Assembly: GCA_900315055.1 (NCBI GenBank)
Contig: OMXP01000009.1
Location: forward strand, 1 to 56,818
Origin: an uncultured Lachnospiraceae bacterium
Lineage (GTDB): Bacteria; Bacillota; Clostridia; Lachnospirales; Lachnospiraceae
DNA length: 56,818 nt
Direction: 5' to 3'
Shown here: one piece after another, positions 18,124-26,635 of the stretch
Numbering within the stretch: position 1 is the stretch's first letter
Layout of the letters: every line of letters starts with the position of its first letter
Made by a program: the position numbers and the translations under genes
Notes under the pieces: generated by a model
Told to the model about the DNA's origin: nothing
What the model saw: the letters and a program-made list of their open reading frames with translations, nothing else
Database searches by the model: none

Positions 18124-18821
18124 GCGATCACTTCCTCCCCGCAGATCATGCGGATCAGCGTTTCGATGTGGATCCTGCACACGTCAAGGCACGGGATCTG
18201 AAGCAGGGACCCGTTCAGGATCATCGGAAGCTCCGTGCAGCCAAGAACCACTGCCCCGGCACCGCTCTCCAGGGCGAGTCCCTTTGCAATGCCACAGAGT
18301 TTCCCCTGCGGTTCGTTCAGGACTTTTCCGACCTCAAGCTCGGTCTCAATCTTGTTTCCGATATAGCGCATGTCCTCTTCCTTCGGGGTGACGACGGAGA
18401 TTCTCTGCGCTTCAAATGCCTCCCGGAAAAACGTCCCGGACATCGTGGGGTACGTGCCAAGAAGTACGACCTTCTGAATGCCCTGCCGTTTTGCCACCGT
18501 CACTGCGGTATCGACCATGCTGACAAGGGGAATCGGAGAGCGTTCCTGCACCTTTCCGAATACGACGTGCGGGGTGATGCCGGTAAAGCAGGCAAAGTCG
18601 GCGCCTGCAGCTGCAAGGCAGCTGATCCCGTCTGAGAGATACGAGGCAAGACCGTCAAAGTCTTTCCTCTCACAGAAGGAGAGGACATCGAATACGCTCC
18701 TGCTCTCGATGACAAGAGGCGGGAAGGCTCCGGTCTTCTTCTGCACTCCCGCTGTCAGTCCCTGATAATAGCTGATGGTCGACTCCGGTCCGGTGCCGCC
18801 GATCAGTCCAAGTTTCTTCAT
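18120..18821 (-). CDS. Aspartate/glutamate racemase family protein
   Basis: The 233-residue protein has the family's N-terminal MKKLGLIGGTGPEST and the second catalytic motif GCTEL near residue 201. The first catalytic motif, usually C-N-T-x-H or a variant, reads FTGITPHVVF, so the first active-site cysteine is not in its usual place (a Cys lies a few residues earlier). It may be a racemase of altered mechanism or a related enzyme. The start at 18821 is behind GGAG; a longer reading to 18923 would run through a terminator. Coupled to yaaA. Confidence 0.8.
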   Translation of the reverse strand: MKKLGLIGGTGPESTISYYQGLTAGVQKKTGAFPPLVIESRSVFDVLSFCERKDFDGLASYLSDGISCLAAAGADFACFTGITPHVVFGKVQERSPIPLVSMVDTAVTVAKRQGIQKVVLLGTYPTMSGTFFREAFEAQRISVVTPKEEDMRYIGNKIETELEVGKVLNEPQGKLCGIAKGLALESGAGAVVLGCTELPMILNGSLLQIPCLDVCRIHIETLIRMICGEEVIA

Positions 18822-18895
18822 CCTGTGCTCTCCTTTCTTCTCAGCCTGCTGCTCTTTGTTCTTCTCCCATCCTGACAGAAAAGTGCTCCGGATGC

Positions 18896-18920
18896 AAAAA
18901 AGACCCGGGGGTTCCGGGTC
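18896..18920 (-). terminator. Rho-independent terminator of the flavodoxin lipoprotein gene
   Basis: On the minus strand GACCCGG (18914-18920) pairs with CCGGGTC (18902-18908) around a five-base loop, followed by six T. It is 40 bases beyond the stop of the gene at 18960. Confidence 0.85.
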
Positions 18921-18959
18921 CAAAGAAAAGAAAGAGGATATCAGGTTGAAAAGATCTGT

Positions 18960-19643
18960 CTACTGTGCGAGGACGCTCTGTGCAAAGGCCGTCACATCGT
19001 CCGCATTCGGGTGGCTGGAGAAGCGCTCTCCGTCAAGCCAGGTTCCGGTGCCGGCATCCTCAGAGAGAAGATCCGCGCTGTCTCCGATGCCGGAGGACGA
19101 GGAGGTGCAGAACGGGATCACCGTCTTTCCGGTAAAATCATTGGCCTTCACAAAGGAATCCATCGGCCAGGCGGCAATGCCCCACCAGATTGGATAGCCG
19201 ATGAACACCATGTCATAGGAATCCCAGTTGTCGACGCTGGTCGTGGTAAGCGGCACATCCCGCAGGGATTCATCGTCGTGCTCCTTCGAGACCCTCGAGT
19301 CCGGATTGCTCCAGTTGAGATCATCGTCGGTGTAGGGCTCCTTTGGTGTCACCTCAAAGAGATCCGCGCCCACGGCATCTGCGATCTCCTCTGCCACAGC
19401 CTGCGTATTGCCGCTTGCCGAATAGTACACCACAAGGACGTTGCTGCCCGTATCGGACGACGTGCTCTGTGCTGTCGTCTCCGATGTCGTGCTCTCCGTG
19501 TCCTGATCCGTGGTCTTAACGGTCGATGCTGCTGCGGGAGCTGTCGTGGCTGTGGTTGTTGTCGTACTTCCTGCCGTACTGCCGCAGGCGGTGAGGATCA
19601 GAGCTGCAGCCCCTGCGACGATTGCCTTCCATGTGTTTTTCAT
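18960..19643 (-). CDS. Surface-anchored flavodoxin-like lipoprotein
   Basis: The 227-residue protein starts with a lipoprotein signal (ILTACGS, Cys near residue 20) and a Thr/Ser-rich linker to about residue 65. A flavodoxin_4-type domain follows, with VVYYSASGNTQAVAEEI for the FMN phosphate loop and FIGYPIWWGIAAWP. Flavodoxins normally work in the cytoplasm. Here the signal places the domain on the outer face of the membrane, which suggests extracellular electron transfer or a redox enzyme for surface substrates (inference). Start at 19643 with AAGGAG. It has its own terminator. Confidence 0.85.
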   Translation of the reverse strand: MKNTWKAIVAGAAALILTACGSTAGSTTTTTATTAPAAASTVKTTDQDTESTTSETTAQSTSSDTGSNVLVVYYSASGNTQAVAEEIADAVGADLFEVTPKEPYTDDDLNWSNPDSRVSKEHDDESLRDVPLTTTSVDNWDSYDMVFIGYPIWWGIAAWPMDSFVKANDFTGKTVIPFCTSSSSGIGDSADLLSEDAGTGTWLDGERFSSHPNADDVTAFAQSVLAQ

Positions 19644-19691
19644 TTCTGTATGCTCCTTCCGGTTCATCTGACGTCTTTGTTTTTCTCTATG

Positions 19692-19706
19692 CCTGTATTC
19701 TACAGG
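19692..19706. promoter_or_regulatory. Perfect inverted repeat upstream of the flavodoxin lipoprotein gene
   Basis: CCTGTA-ttc-TACAGG is a perfect 6-3-6 inverted repeat 48 bases before the start codon at 19643. It overlaps a TAGAAT -10-like box on the minus strand and may be an operator. Confidence 0.35.
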
Positions 19707-19762
19707 GATCCGGAGGATTGTACAGAATCGTTTCTGAAGAACGTCATTCAGCAGATGAATAG

Positions 19763-20968
19763 TTATTTCTTCATCCTGCCGATGTCCGCAAGGTTCTCGA
19801 GGGCTTTTTCCAGGGTCTCATCCTTCTTTGCGAAGTGGAAGCGGATATACCGGTTTTCGTTTTCCTTGAAGAAGCTCGATCCCGGCACCGCGCCGACCCG
19901 GACCTTCTCGGCAAGCTTCTCGCAGAATTCAAGGTCGCTCTCATACCCGTACTCCGAGATGTCGCAGAGCACGTAGTAGGCGCCCTGAGGGTTCGTGTGC
20001 CGGATCCCAAGATCGTCCAGTCCATGGAGGAAGAGATCCCTCTTGTGCGTGTACACCTTCTGCAGGTCTTCGTAGTAGGAATCCGGGAAATTGAGTCCCG
20101 TGACCACCGCCTCCTGGAGCGGTGCCGCCGCGCCGACGGTCAGGAAGTCATGCACCTTCTTGACGGTGTCAATGATCCTTGGAGGAGCAATGACATAGCC
20201 AAGTCGCCAGCCAGTGATGGAGTAGGTCTTTGACAGAGAGGAGCACATGATGGTGCGCTCCCGCATGCCGGGCAGGGTCGCGATATACGTATGGCGGTAC
20301 GGCTCATACACGATGTGCTCGTACACCTCATCGGTGATGACGTAGGCATCATACTTGATCGCAAGATCCGCGATCGTCTGCAGTTCTTCCTTCGTGAACA
20401 CCTTGCCGCAGGGGTTCGAGGGGTTGCACAGGATCAGAGCCTTCGGTTTCTGTTTGAAGGCGTCCTCGAGGACGTTCGCATCGAAGTGGAAATCCGGCGG
20501 AACGAGCGGCACATAGATCGGCTCCGCGCCGGAGAGGATCGCATCGGCGCCGTAGTTTTCATAGAACGGGGAGAAGACAATGACCTTGTCCCCGGAGTTG
20601 CACACCGTCATCATCGCGGCCATCATCGCCTCGGTGCTTCCGCAGGTGACGACAATCTCCGACTCCGGATCGATCGGGAAAGCGCCGGTATCCTCCGTAT
20701 GATACGTCGTCACGGCCCCGTAACCTCCGATGAAGTGCTCCTGCTTTCTTGCGATCGCCTCCCGAAGGTTTGCGGCACCCCAGGTAATGGAGTACTGATT
20801 AAAGTCCTCATAGGCAACCTCTGAGAGGCGCTTCAGGATCTCCTTCGGCGGCGTAAAGTCCGGGAAGCCCTGGCTTAAATTCACCGCCCCGCAGCGGTTC
20901 GAGATCCTCGTCATCCTGCGGATCACCGAATCCGTAAAGTCCCTTGTTCTGTCCGACAATGCCTGCAT
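19763..20968 (-). CDS. Pyridoxal-phosphate-dependent class I/II aminotransferase
   Basis: The 401-residue protein shows the fold-type I aminotransferase signature: NLSQGFPDFTPP near residue 29, NPSNPCGK near 162, the PLP-binding lysine in SSLSKTYSITGWRLGY, and a C-terminal RFHFAKKDETL with the substrate Arg. It resembles the methionine/aromatic transaminase branch (YbdL and MalY neighbours), but the substrate cannot be fixed. The start at 20968 has AAGGAG six bases upstream. It has its own promoter at 21016-21044. Confidence 0.88.
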   Translation of the reverse strand: MQALSDRTRDFTDSVIRRMTRISNRCGAVNLSQGFPDFTPPKEILKRLSEVAYEDFNQYSITWGAANLREAIARKQEHFIGGYGAVTTYHTEDTGAFPIDPESEIVVTCGSTEAMMAAMMTVCNSGDKVIVFSPFYENYGADAILSGAEPIYVPLVPPDFHFDANVLEDAFKQKPKALILCNPSNPCGKVFTKEELQTIADLAIKYDAYVITDEVYEHIVYEPYRHTYIATLPGMRERTIMCSSLSKTYSITGWRLGYVIAPPRIIDTVKKVHDFLTVGAAAPLQEAVVTGLNFPDSYYEDLQKVYTHKRDLFLHGLDDLGIRHTNPQGAYYVLCDISEYGYESDLEFCEKLAEKVRVGAVPGSSFFKENENRYIRFHFAKKDETLEKALENLADIGRMKK

Positions 20969-21015
20969 GTCCGTCTCCTTTCAGAGCAGCATTTCTTTTC
21001 GATTCATTCTGAAAA

Positions 21016-21044
21016 AGTGTAGTTCTTTCCGCGTCGTCTGTCAC
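21016..21044 (-). promoter_or_regulatory. Promoter of the aminotransferase gene
   Basis: GTGACA (21039-21044) and TACACT (21016-21021) on the minus strand are 17 bases apart, about 50 bases before the start codon. Confidence 0.5.
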
Positions 21045-21054
21045 GGAAAGAAAA

Positions 21055-21090
21055 AGAAGGAGGGCAGAGTGCTCTGTCCTCCCTCTTCTT
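21055..21090 (-). terminator. Terminator after the solute-binding protein gene
   Basis: An imperfect long inverted repeat (AGGAGGGCAGAG with CTCTGTCCTCCCT) begins 13 bases after the stop at 21103, and the minus strand continues into TTCTTTTTCTTT. Confidence 0.7.
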
Positions 21091-21102
21091 TGTACCTTTT
21101 CT

Positions 21103-22404
21103 TCAGGAATTGACGATCGCGCGCCAGTTCTCGTCGAGGTCCTTTGCGCAGTCCTGCAGGTTTCCGTTATCGTACAGGAGCCTGTCTCCCGCATCTTCAA
21201 AGGCATCGATGACGTCTGAATCCTCCATCGCGGGCACCATGAGGGCATCGCTCTGCAGGCGGTCGATCACCTGCTCTCCGGCGGCCTTGTCCGCGCCCTC
21301 AAGAGTTCCCTCCTCTGTCAATGTCTCATAGGCCTTCCTGTTGATCGGGATGCCCCGCTCCAGTCCCTGCAGGGATGCCATGTCGGGATCCGAGACGAGG
21401 AAGTTCAGAAGCTTTGCCGCCTCCTCCGGGTGGTCCGTATATGCGGAGATCGCATAGAGCATCGTCGGTTTGACGCGCCATCCAGGGCTCCTTGCAGGGT
21501 CCTTCGTCGTCATGGGATCGACGAGGACCATCTCGTATCCGTCTTCCGTGAGATCATCCGTGTAACGCGCAGCCTCGCTTGCCCAGAACCCGGCGCCTGC
21601 GGCTTTTGCCTTCAGGTAGCTGTCAAAGCCGAAGTCCTTGGGATAGGGCGCAACGCCGTCCTCAATGATCGTCTGATAGAGGGAAAGCAGCTGTGCTGCC
21701 GTGTCGGCATCTCCGATGTAGCTTCCGTCATCCGATGAGAACACCGTCTTTCCACTCTTCTGCTCATACCAGGCAAGGACCGAGAGAAACAGGTGCTTGC
21801 GGTCCATGTACAGGGGATAGATGCCGTCCTGTCCCAGTACCTTTGCATCCGCAACAAGATCCTCCCAGGTCTTCGGGAGCTCCAGTCCGTACTGATCATA
21901 GATCGTCTTGTTGAAGTAGAACACCGTCGCGTTGTAGGAGGTCGGAAGGCCGTTCAGCTTGCCGTTCACAACAGCGGGTGCAAGGTCCGCGTCCGTGTAG
22001 GCGGTAAGGTCCAGGGTATCGCCCAGCTGATACAGGTCGTAGTACCCGTTCCCGTCCGGGGAGTAGGTGTGGATCCAGTTGTAGTTGATCTGCATCAGAT
22101 CCGGCTCCGTGCCGGACATCATGTGGATTCTCTCCTTCTGCTCATAGCCGGACCAGACGCTGTAGGTCGTATCCACCGCGATCTCCGGGTTCTTTTCCAT
22201 GAATTCCTGCACCCCCTCGAGGGTGTAGCTGTTGCGGTCATCGTTTCCCCACCAGCTGAAGGAGATCGTGGTCTCCTGGTGCGTGTCGTTGATGATGATG
22301 GTGCTTGCCGTAAAGAGCACGTACACGAGGCCGGCGACGGTAATGACCGCCATCAGAAGAATCAGCAGGATCCGGTTTGCGATGTGCCCTCTGTCCCTGT
22401 TCAT
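21103..22404 (-). CDS. Membrane-anchored extracellular solute-binding protein (family 1)
   Basis: The 433-residue protein has an N-terminal hydrophobic helix (residues 11-32, no lipobox Cys) and a sugar-type binding-protein domain: SFSWWGNDDRN, GTEPDLMQINYNWI, GLPTSYNATVFYFNK and a C-terminal helical lobe. No ABC permease or ATPase gene is adjacent. Its ATG overlaps the stop of the upstream diguanylate cyclase gene by four bases, so the two are made together. That points to ligand sensing for the cyclase rather than transport (inference). Confidence 0.85.
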   Translation of the reverse strand: MNRDRGHIANRILLILLMAVITVAGLVYVLFTASTIIINDTHQETTISFSWWGNDDRNSYTLEGVQEFMEKNPEIAVDTTYSVWSGYEQKERIHMMSGTEPDLMQINYNWIHTYSPDGNGYYDLYQLGDTLDLTAYTDADLAPAVVNGKLNGLPTSYNATVFYFNKTIYDQYGLELPKTWEDLVADAKVLGQDGIYPLYMDRKHLFLSVLAWYEQKSGKTVFSSDDGSYIGDADTAAQLLSLYQTIIEDGVAPYPKDFGFDSYLKAKAAGAGFWASEAARYTDDLTEDGYEMVLVDPMTTKDPARSPGWRVKPTMLYAISAYTDHPEEAAKLLNFLVSDPDMASLQGLERGIPINRKAYETLTEEGTLEGADKAAGEQVIDRLQSDALMVPAMEDSDVIDAFEDAGDRLLYDNGNLQDCAKDLDENWRAIVNS

Positions 22405-23894
22405 GCGCTCACCTCCCCGCCAAAGTCATAGCGGTCCTGCCCCTTATGGGCCCGCTTTGCCTCGTAGAGCAGATGATCCGCCCGCTCATAGAGGGAAGAG
22501 AACTCCTCTTTGCTATCCTTTACCCCCACCGTGCCGGAACTGAAGTTCAAGGACACGGCGCTGTACTTCTGCCCGAGATCCTCATTGAAGCTCTTCCGGA
22601 GGGCCGTAAGATACTTTTCCATCTCCTTCTGCATCTGCCCGGGGCTTTCGACCTCGAGATTCCCGAGGACCCCGAATTCGTCTCCGCCAAGCCGTCCGAG
22701 AATAAACTCGGAGCCGAAGATCTTTGAGAGGCAGTCCGCAAAGGAGCGGATCACCTGATCCCCGGCAAGATGGCCCATGGTGTCATTCACCTGCTTGAAG
22801 TTGTCGAGATCCAGGATCGTAAAGCTTCTCTGCCTTGCGGGATCCTGCACCTCGAGGATCTTTTCTGCCTCCTCGGGGAAGATCTCCTTCCTGAGAAGCC
22901 CCGTCATGCGGTCGTGCACGGCCTCGTCCTGCAGAGAGTCCACGATCTCATTGGCCGAGACGTTCATCAGTCTCACCTCGCGGACGGCAAAGACAAGAAT
23001 CAGCAGAACCATGAGGATGACAACCACAAGGCTGTGCCAGAGAAAGCGCGTGTTGTCCCGGACCAGAATCGAGGTCGGGAGCGTACAGATGACGCGCCAG
23101 GAGTTCCGGCACTCGTCCGTCGTGATGAGGATCTTTTTGGTGAGAACCGAGCCGTTCACGAGATCCCCGAGCGTCTGTACAACCTCCGGGTCCAGGGACT
23201 GCCCGATGGATGCCGCATCATTGCTGTAGATAATCGTGTTTTCCCTGTCCACCAGGCATAGCTGCATGCCGGTCAGCTGGTCCGGGATCTCAAAGTAGTT
23301 CTCCAGCTCCTTCGTAAAGAACGAGATGAGGATGATCGCGTTTTCGTTGTATCGCTTGAGATAGTAGATGTGATCGAGATTTCCGTTCAGCTGAAAGACG
23401 AAGGCGTCCGCCTTGGAATGGTCGGAACTGTCCTGTGCGTTATCGAGCACCTTTGCGCACTCCGCGTACATGTCCAGGTCCGAAAACATGTCCACCGTCG
23501 TCTGGCAGGACCAGCCGACGCGGTCGTTGTTGGAATAGAGCACGAAGAAATCCGTGTAGTTGTCGAGAATGCCGAGGTTCATGATCCTCGTCTCGAGGGC
23601 GGAGCGCGCCTGCAGCTGATCGTAGCGGGTCGTGTTCTCCTTCGTGGGATCATAGGTGTAGTACATCGGATCCGAGAACAGAAGGTCGGAAGCCTCCTGC
23701 ACCTTGTCGAGATAGTTGTCGATATTCAGCTCCATCTCACGGTTGTTCGCCGTGACAAGGCTTGCCGCATTCTTGCGGATATTGTAGTTGGAACTGGTGA
23801 CGTAAAGAAAGGTAAGAAAGGACGCAAGTGTGACCAAAAGAACACAGAAGAGCACCATCGTCCTCTCCTGAATTTGCCGGAACTTCTTTTCCAT
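22401..23894 (-). CDS. Membrane diguanylate cyclase with extracellular sensor domain
   Basis: The 497-residue protein has a first membrane helix (residues 12-32), an extracellular Cache-like region to about 280, a second helix (287-307) and a GGDEF domain (about 325-495). The active site is intact: DLDNFKQVNDTMGH and GRLGGDEFGVLG. No RxxD inhibitory site is seen just upstream of GGDEF, so product inhibition is probably weak. It should make cyclic di-GMP in response to an outside signal. The gene overlaps a solute-binding protein gene by four bases and has a clear promoter. Confidence 0.9.
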   Translation of the reverse strand: MEKKFRQIQERTMVLFCVLLVTLASFLTFLYVTSSNYNIRKNAASLVTANNREMELNIDNYLDKVQEASDLLFSDPMYYTYDPTKENTTRYDQLQARSALETRIMNLGILDNYTDFFVLYSNNDRVGWSCQTTVDMFSDLDMYAECAKVLDNAQDSSDHSKADAFVFQLNGNLDHIYYLKRYNENAIILISFFTKELENYFEIPDQLTGMQLCLVDRENTIIYSNDAASIGQSLDPEVVQTLGDLVNGSVLTKKILITTDECRNSWRVICTLPTSILVRDNTRFLWHSLVVVILMVLLILVFAVREVRLMNVSANEIVDSLQDEAVHDRMTGLLRKEIFPEEAEKILEVQDPARQRSFTILDLDNFKQVNDTMGHLAGDQVIRSFADCLSKIFGSEFILGRLGGDEFGVLGNLEVESPGQMQKEMEKYLTALRKSFNEDLGQKYSAVSLNFSSGTVGVKDSKEEFSSLYERADHLLYEAKRAHKGQDRYDFGGEVSA

Positions 23895-23927
23895 AACTCC
23901 CCGATCCCCCCAAGATATATCGAGTCA

Positions 23928-23956
23928 ATTATCCCGTTCCCCGTGACGAAAGTCAA
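23928..23956 (-). promoter_or_regulatory. Promoter of the diguanylate cyclase/binding protein operon
   Basis: TTGACT (23951-23956) and GATAAT (23928-23933) on the minus strand are 17 bases apart and lie about 35 bases before the start codon. Confidence 0.6.
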
Positions 23957-24021
23957 CGAAAACAGCCCGGTTTGGGGTAAAATACGGTCAAAAGGCACAA
24001 TCCGGAAAGGGGAATACCGAT

Positions 24022-24489
24022 ATGTTTCGAACCATGAGACGCTTCAGGCAGCAGCTGACAAAGGAACAGTGTGAGAGCCTTCTTACCACCGTAAAGCGCG
24101 GGGTTCTCTCCGTGCACGGAGAGGACGGCTATCCCTACGGAATCCCGATCGATTTTGTCTATGACAACGGAAAGATCTACTTCCACGGCGCACGGCAGGG
24201 CCACAAGATCGATGCGCTGAAAAAGGACAGCCGCGTCTGCTTTACGCTCTATGACGAGGGCGTCCTCGAAGAGGGAAAACTCGGTCTCAACGTAAACAGC
24301 GTCGTCATCTTCGGCAGGATCCGCATCATCGAGGACCGGGAGGAGAACATCCGCATCGCCCGCCTCATCGGCTACCGCTATGATCCGAAGGACTTTGTGG
24401 ACGAGGACCTCAAGCGCACCGGCTCCGTGGTGCAGTGCCTCGAGCTTACCATTGACCACATGACAGGAAAGCGCGTGAACGAGTCCTAG
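24022..24489 (+). CDS. Pyridoxamine 5'-phosphate oxidase-like flavin-binding protein
   Basis: The 155-residue protein has the split-barrel fold signature of small PNPOx-like proteins: GVLSVHGEDGYPYGIPIDFVYD, then IYFHGARQGHKIDAL near residue 52 and a strand with SVVIFGRIRII. Proteins of this group bind FMN or F420 or heme and are often annotated as nitroimidazole resistance (NimA-like). The substrate is unknown. It starts behind AAAGGGG and is divergent from the diguanylate cyclase gene. Confidence 0.82.
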   Translation: MFRTMRRFRQQLTKEQCESLLTTVKRGVLSVHGEDGYPYGIPIDFVYDNGKIYFHGARQGHKIDALKKDSRVCFTLYDEGVLEEGKLGLNVNSVVIFGRIRIIEDREENIRIARLIGYRYDPKDFVDEDLKRTGSVVQCLELTIDHMTGKRVNES

Positions 24490-24529
24490 AGCAATCAGCA
24501 AGCCGCGGAACGAATACGGGGGGAGAAAA

Positions 24530-26635
24530 ATGAGACGATCTTTGATGCCGGTATCCATTCTGCTGTCCATCTGTCTTGCAGGGTGCGGGAGTGCAGAACA
24601 GCAGAGCACTGTGACAACGGAAAGCACTTCAGCAGCTGCAACCGGTGAGGGCAGTTCCGTTGTCACCGTTGTCGACGGCACGGACCATTCTGCATATGAC
24701 CCGGATGCGCCGCTGACTTCGGCCACAGACACCGGCAAAGTTCCGGAGCCGGAAAAGGATGCCCTGGAGAAGGTTTATGTCGAAAAGATCGATGGTCTGT
24801 CGGATGATTTCATCCGCGGGGTGGATCTTTCGACCTATGCGAGCGAGATCAAGGCCGGCGTGATCTTCCGGGACAGAGACGGAAATGCCCTGACCCCGGA
24901 AGCCTTCATGGAGCAGCTGAAAAACGCCGGCATCAACTGGGTGCGCCTTCGCGTCTGGAATGATCCCTATGATGCGGACGGAAACGGATACGGCGGCGGG
25001 GACTGTGACATCAATAACGCCATTGTGATCGGAAAGCTCGCAACAGACGCGGGGCTCCGGGTCCTTATAGACTTCCACTACTCCGACTTCTGGGCAGATC
25101 CCGACAGACAGCTTGTCCCGAAAGCCTGGAGCGGCAAGGATCTTTCGGAAAAAGCAGATGCCCTCTCTGCCTACACGACGCAGTGCCTCGACAAACTTCT
25201 GACTGCCGGCGTCGATGTCGGCATGGTGCAGATCGGAAACGAGACCGTAAACGGGATCGCCGGGGAGAGCGATGAGGACGCCATGTGCCGTCTCTTTTCC
25301 GCAGGGTCCAAGGCCGTGCGGGATCTTGCGGCGGCAAAAGGCGCCGACATCAGAGTCGCCGTCCACTTCACAAACCCGGAGGAGTTTTCGGGCATCGCGG
25401 CCATGCTGAAAAAACACGGCGTCGACTATGATGTCTTTGCCGCGTCCTACTACCCCTACTGGCACGGAACGACAGAGGACCTCACCTCCATCCTGTCCGG
25501 GATCGCGGACACGTACGGAAAAGAGGTGCTCGTCGCAGAGACCTCGTACCCCTTTACCGATGAAGACAGCGACGGCACGGCAAATGTCATCACCTCAAAG
25601 ACCGAGGGCCTTGACTTTGCATACGATATCAGCGTGCAGGGACAGGCGGACGCCCTTGCCTCCGTCATCCGCGCCGTCCATGCTGTCGACAGCGATGCCG
25701 GCATCGGCGTCTTCTACTGGGAGCCTGCCTGGATTACGGTGGACCCGGAGGGCACGAAGACAAGGAAGGAGCGCTCCGCTCTCTGGGAGACGTACGGCTG
25801 CGGCTGGGCCTCGTCCTATGCAGACAGCTATGATCCGGACCATGTGGGGAATACCTATGGCGGAAGCGGCTGGGACAACCAGGCGCTCTTTGACCGCAAC
25901 GGCTATCCCCTCGATTCCCTGAACGTCTTCTCGCTCGTCTATACGGGACAGGAGGTCAAAGAAGAAGCCGTCGGGATCCTGCCAGTCAGCGTCTCAGCCC
26001 TTGCCGGGGAGGATCCCTCTCTTCCGGATACCGTGACAGTCCGGTTCAACACCGCAAGGACCAAAGAGGTCCCCGTCACCTGGGACGCGAAAGCTCTTCA
26101 GAGCGCCGTCCAAAAAGGTGCGGGGACCTGGGAGATTTCGGGAAGCGTGGACGGGTATGACCTTGCCGCCGCCTGTACGCTCACGATCGCGTACCAGAAC
26201 CTCCTGAAAAATCCGTCCTTTGAGGACGATTCCTCTGCTCCCTGGATCCTGCAGGGTCCGTTGGACATTCAGGACAAGGAATCCGATGCCAGGGCCGGTG
26301 ACAGGGCACTCCACTTCTGGAGCGACTCTTCCTTTACCTTCTCCGCCGTGCAGGAGGTGTCCGTGACAGAGCCCGGCATCTATGCCCTGACCTGCTATCT
26401 CCAGGGAGGAGATGCAGAGTCTTCCGTATTCGATGCCTTCGCGGAAACGGAAGACGGGACCATCCTCGGAAGCGCCTCTGTCACACCACAGGGCTGGGCA
26501 AAGTTTCAGGAGGCAAAGATCGACGGCATAACTATCACCGCTCCCTGCACCATAAAGGTCGGTGTCCGCGGCACCTGCAATGCGGGCGCCTGGGGGACCT
26601 TCGATGACTTTTCCTTCTGCAGAGTCGGGGACTAA
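24530..26635 (+). CDS. GH53 arabinogalactan endo-beta-1,4-galactanase lipoprotein
   Basis: The 701-residue protein has a lipobox (LAGC, Cys19), a linker, and a GH53 barrel at about 92-460. The acid/base is Glu238 (QIGNE), the nucleophile is Glu337 (VAETSYP), and DFHYSDFW near residue 181 is diagnostic. It is followed by an Ig-like domain (about 485-560) and a C-terminal carbohydrate-binding module (about 565-700, NLLKNPSFEDD) of the type found on galactanases. It should cut beta-1,4-galactan of plant pectin at the cell surface. A separate 40-base gap and GGGGGG AG site mark the start. The 3' end overlaps the convergent LysR gene by four bases. Confidence 0.93.
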   Translation: MRRSLMPVSILLSICLAGCGSAEQQSTVTTESTSAAATGEGSSVVTVVDGTDHSAYDPDAPLTSATDTGKVPEPEKDALEKVYVEKIDGLSDDFIRGVDLSTYASEIKAGVIFRDRDGNALTPEAFMEQLKNAGINWVRLRVWNDPYDADGNGYGGGDCDINNAIVIGKLATDAGLRVLIDFHYSDFWADPDRQLVPKAWSGKDLSEKADALSAYTTQCLDKLLTAGVDVGMVQIGNETVNGIAGESDEDAMCRLFSAGSKAVRDLAAAKGADIRVAVHFTNPEEFSGIAAMLKKHGVDYDVFAASYYPYWHGTTEDLTSILSGIADTYGKEVLVAETSYPFTDEDSDGTANVITSKTEGLDFAYDISVQGQADALASVIRAVHAVDSDAGIGVFYWEPAWITVDPEGTKTRKERSALWETYGCGWASSYADSYDPDHVGNTYGGSGWDNQALFDRNGYPLDSLNVFSLVYTGQEVKEEAVGILPVSVSALAGEDPSLPDTVTVRFNTARTKEVPVTWDAKALQSAVQKGAGTWEISGSVDGYDLAAACTLTIAYQNLLKNPSFEDDSSAPWILQGPLDIQDKESDARAGDRALHFWSDSSFTFSAVQEVSVTEPGIYALTCYLQGGDAESSVFDAFAETEDGTILGSASVTPQGWAKFQEAKIDGITITAPCTIKVGVRGTCNAGAWGTFDDFSFCRVGD

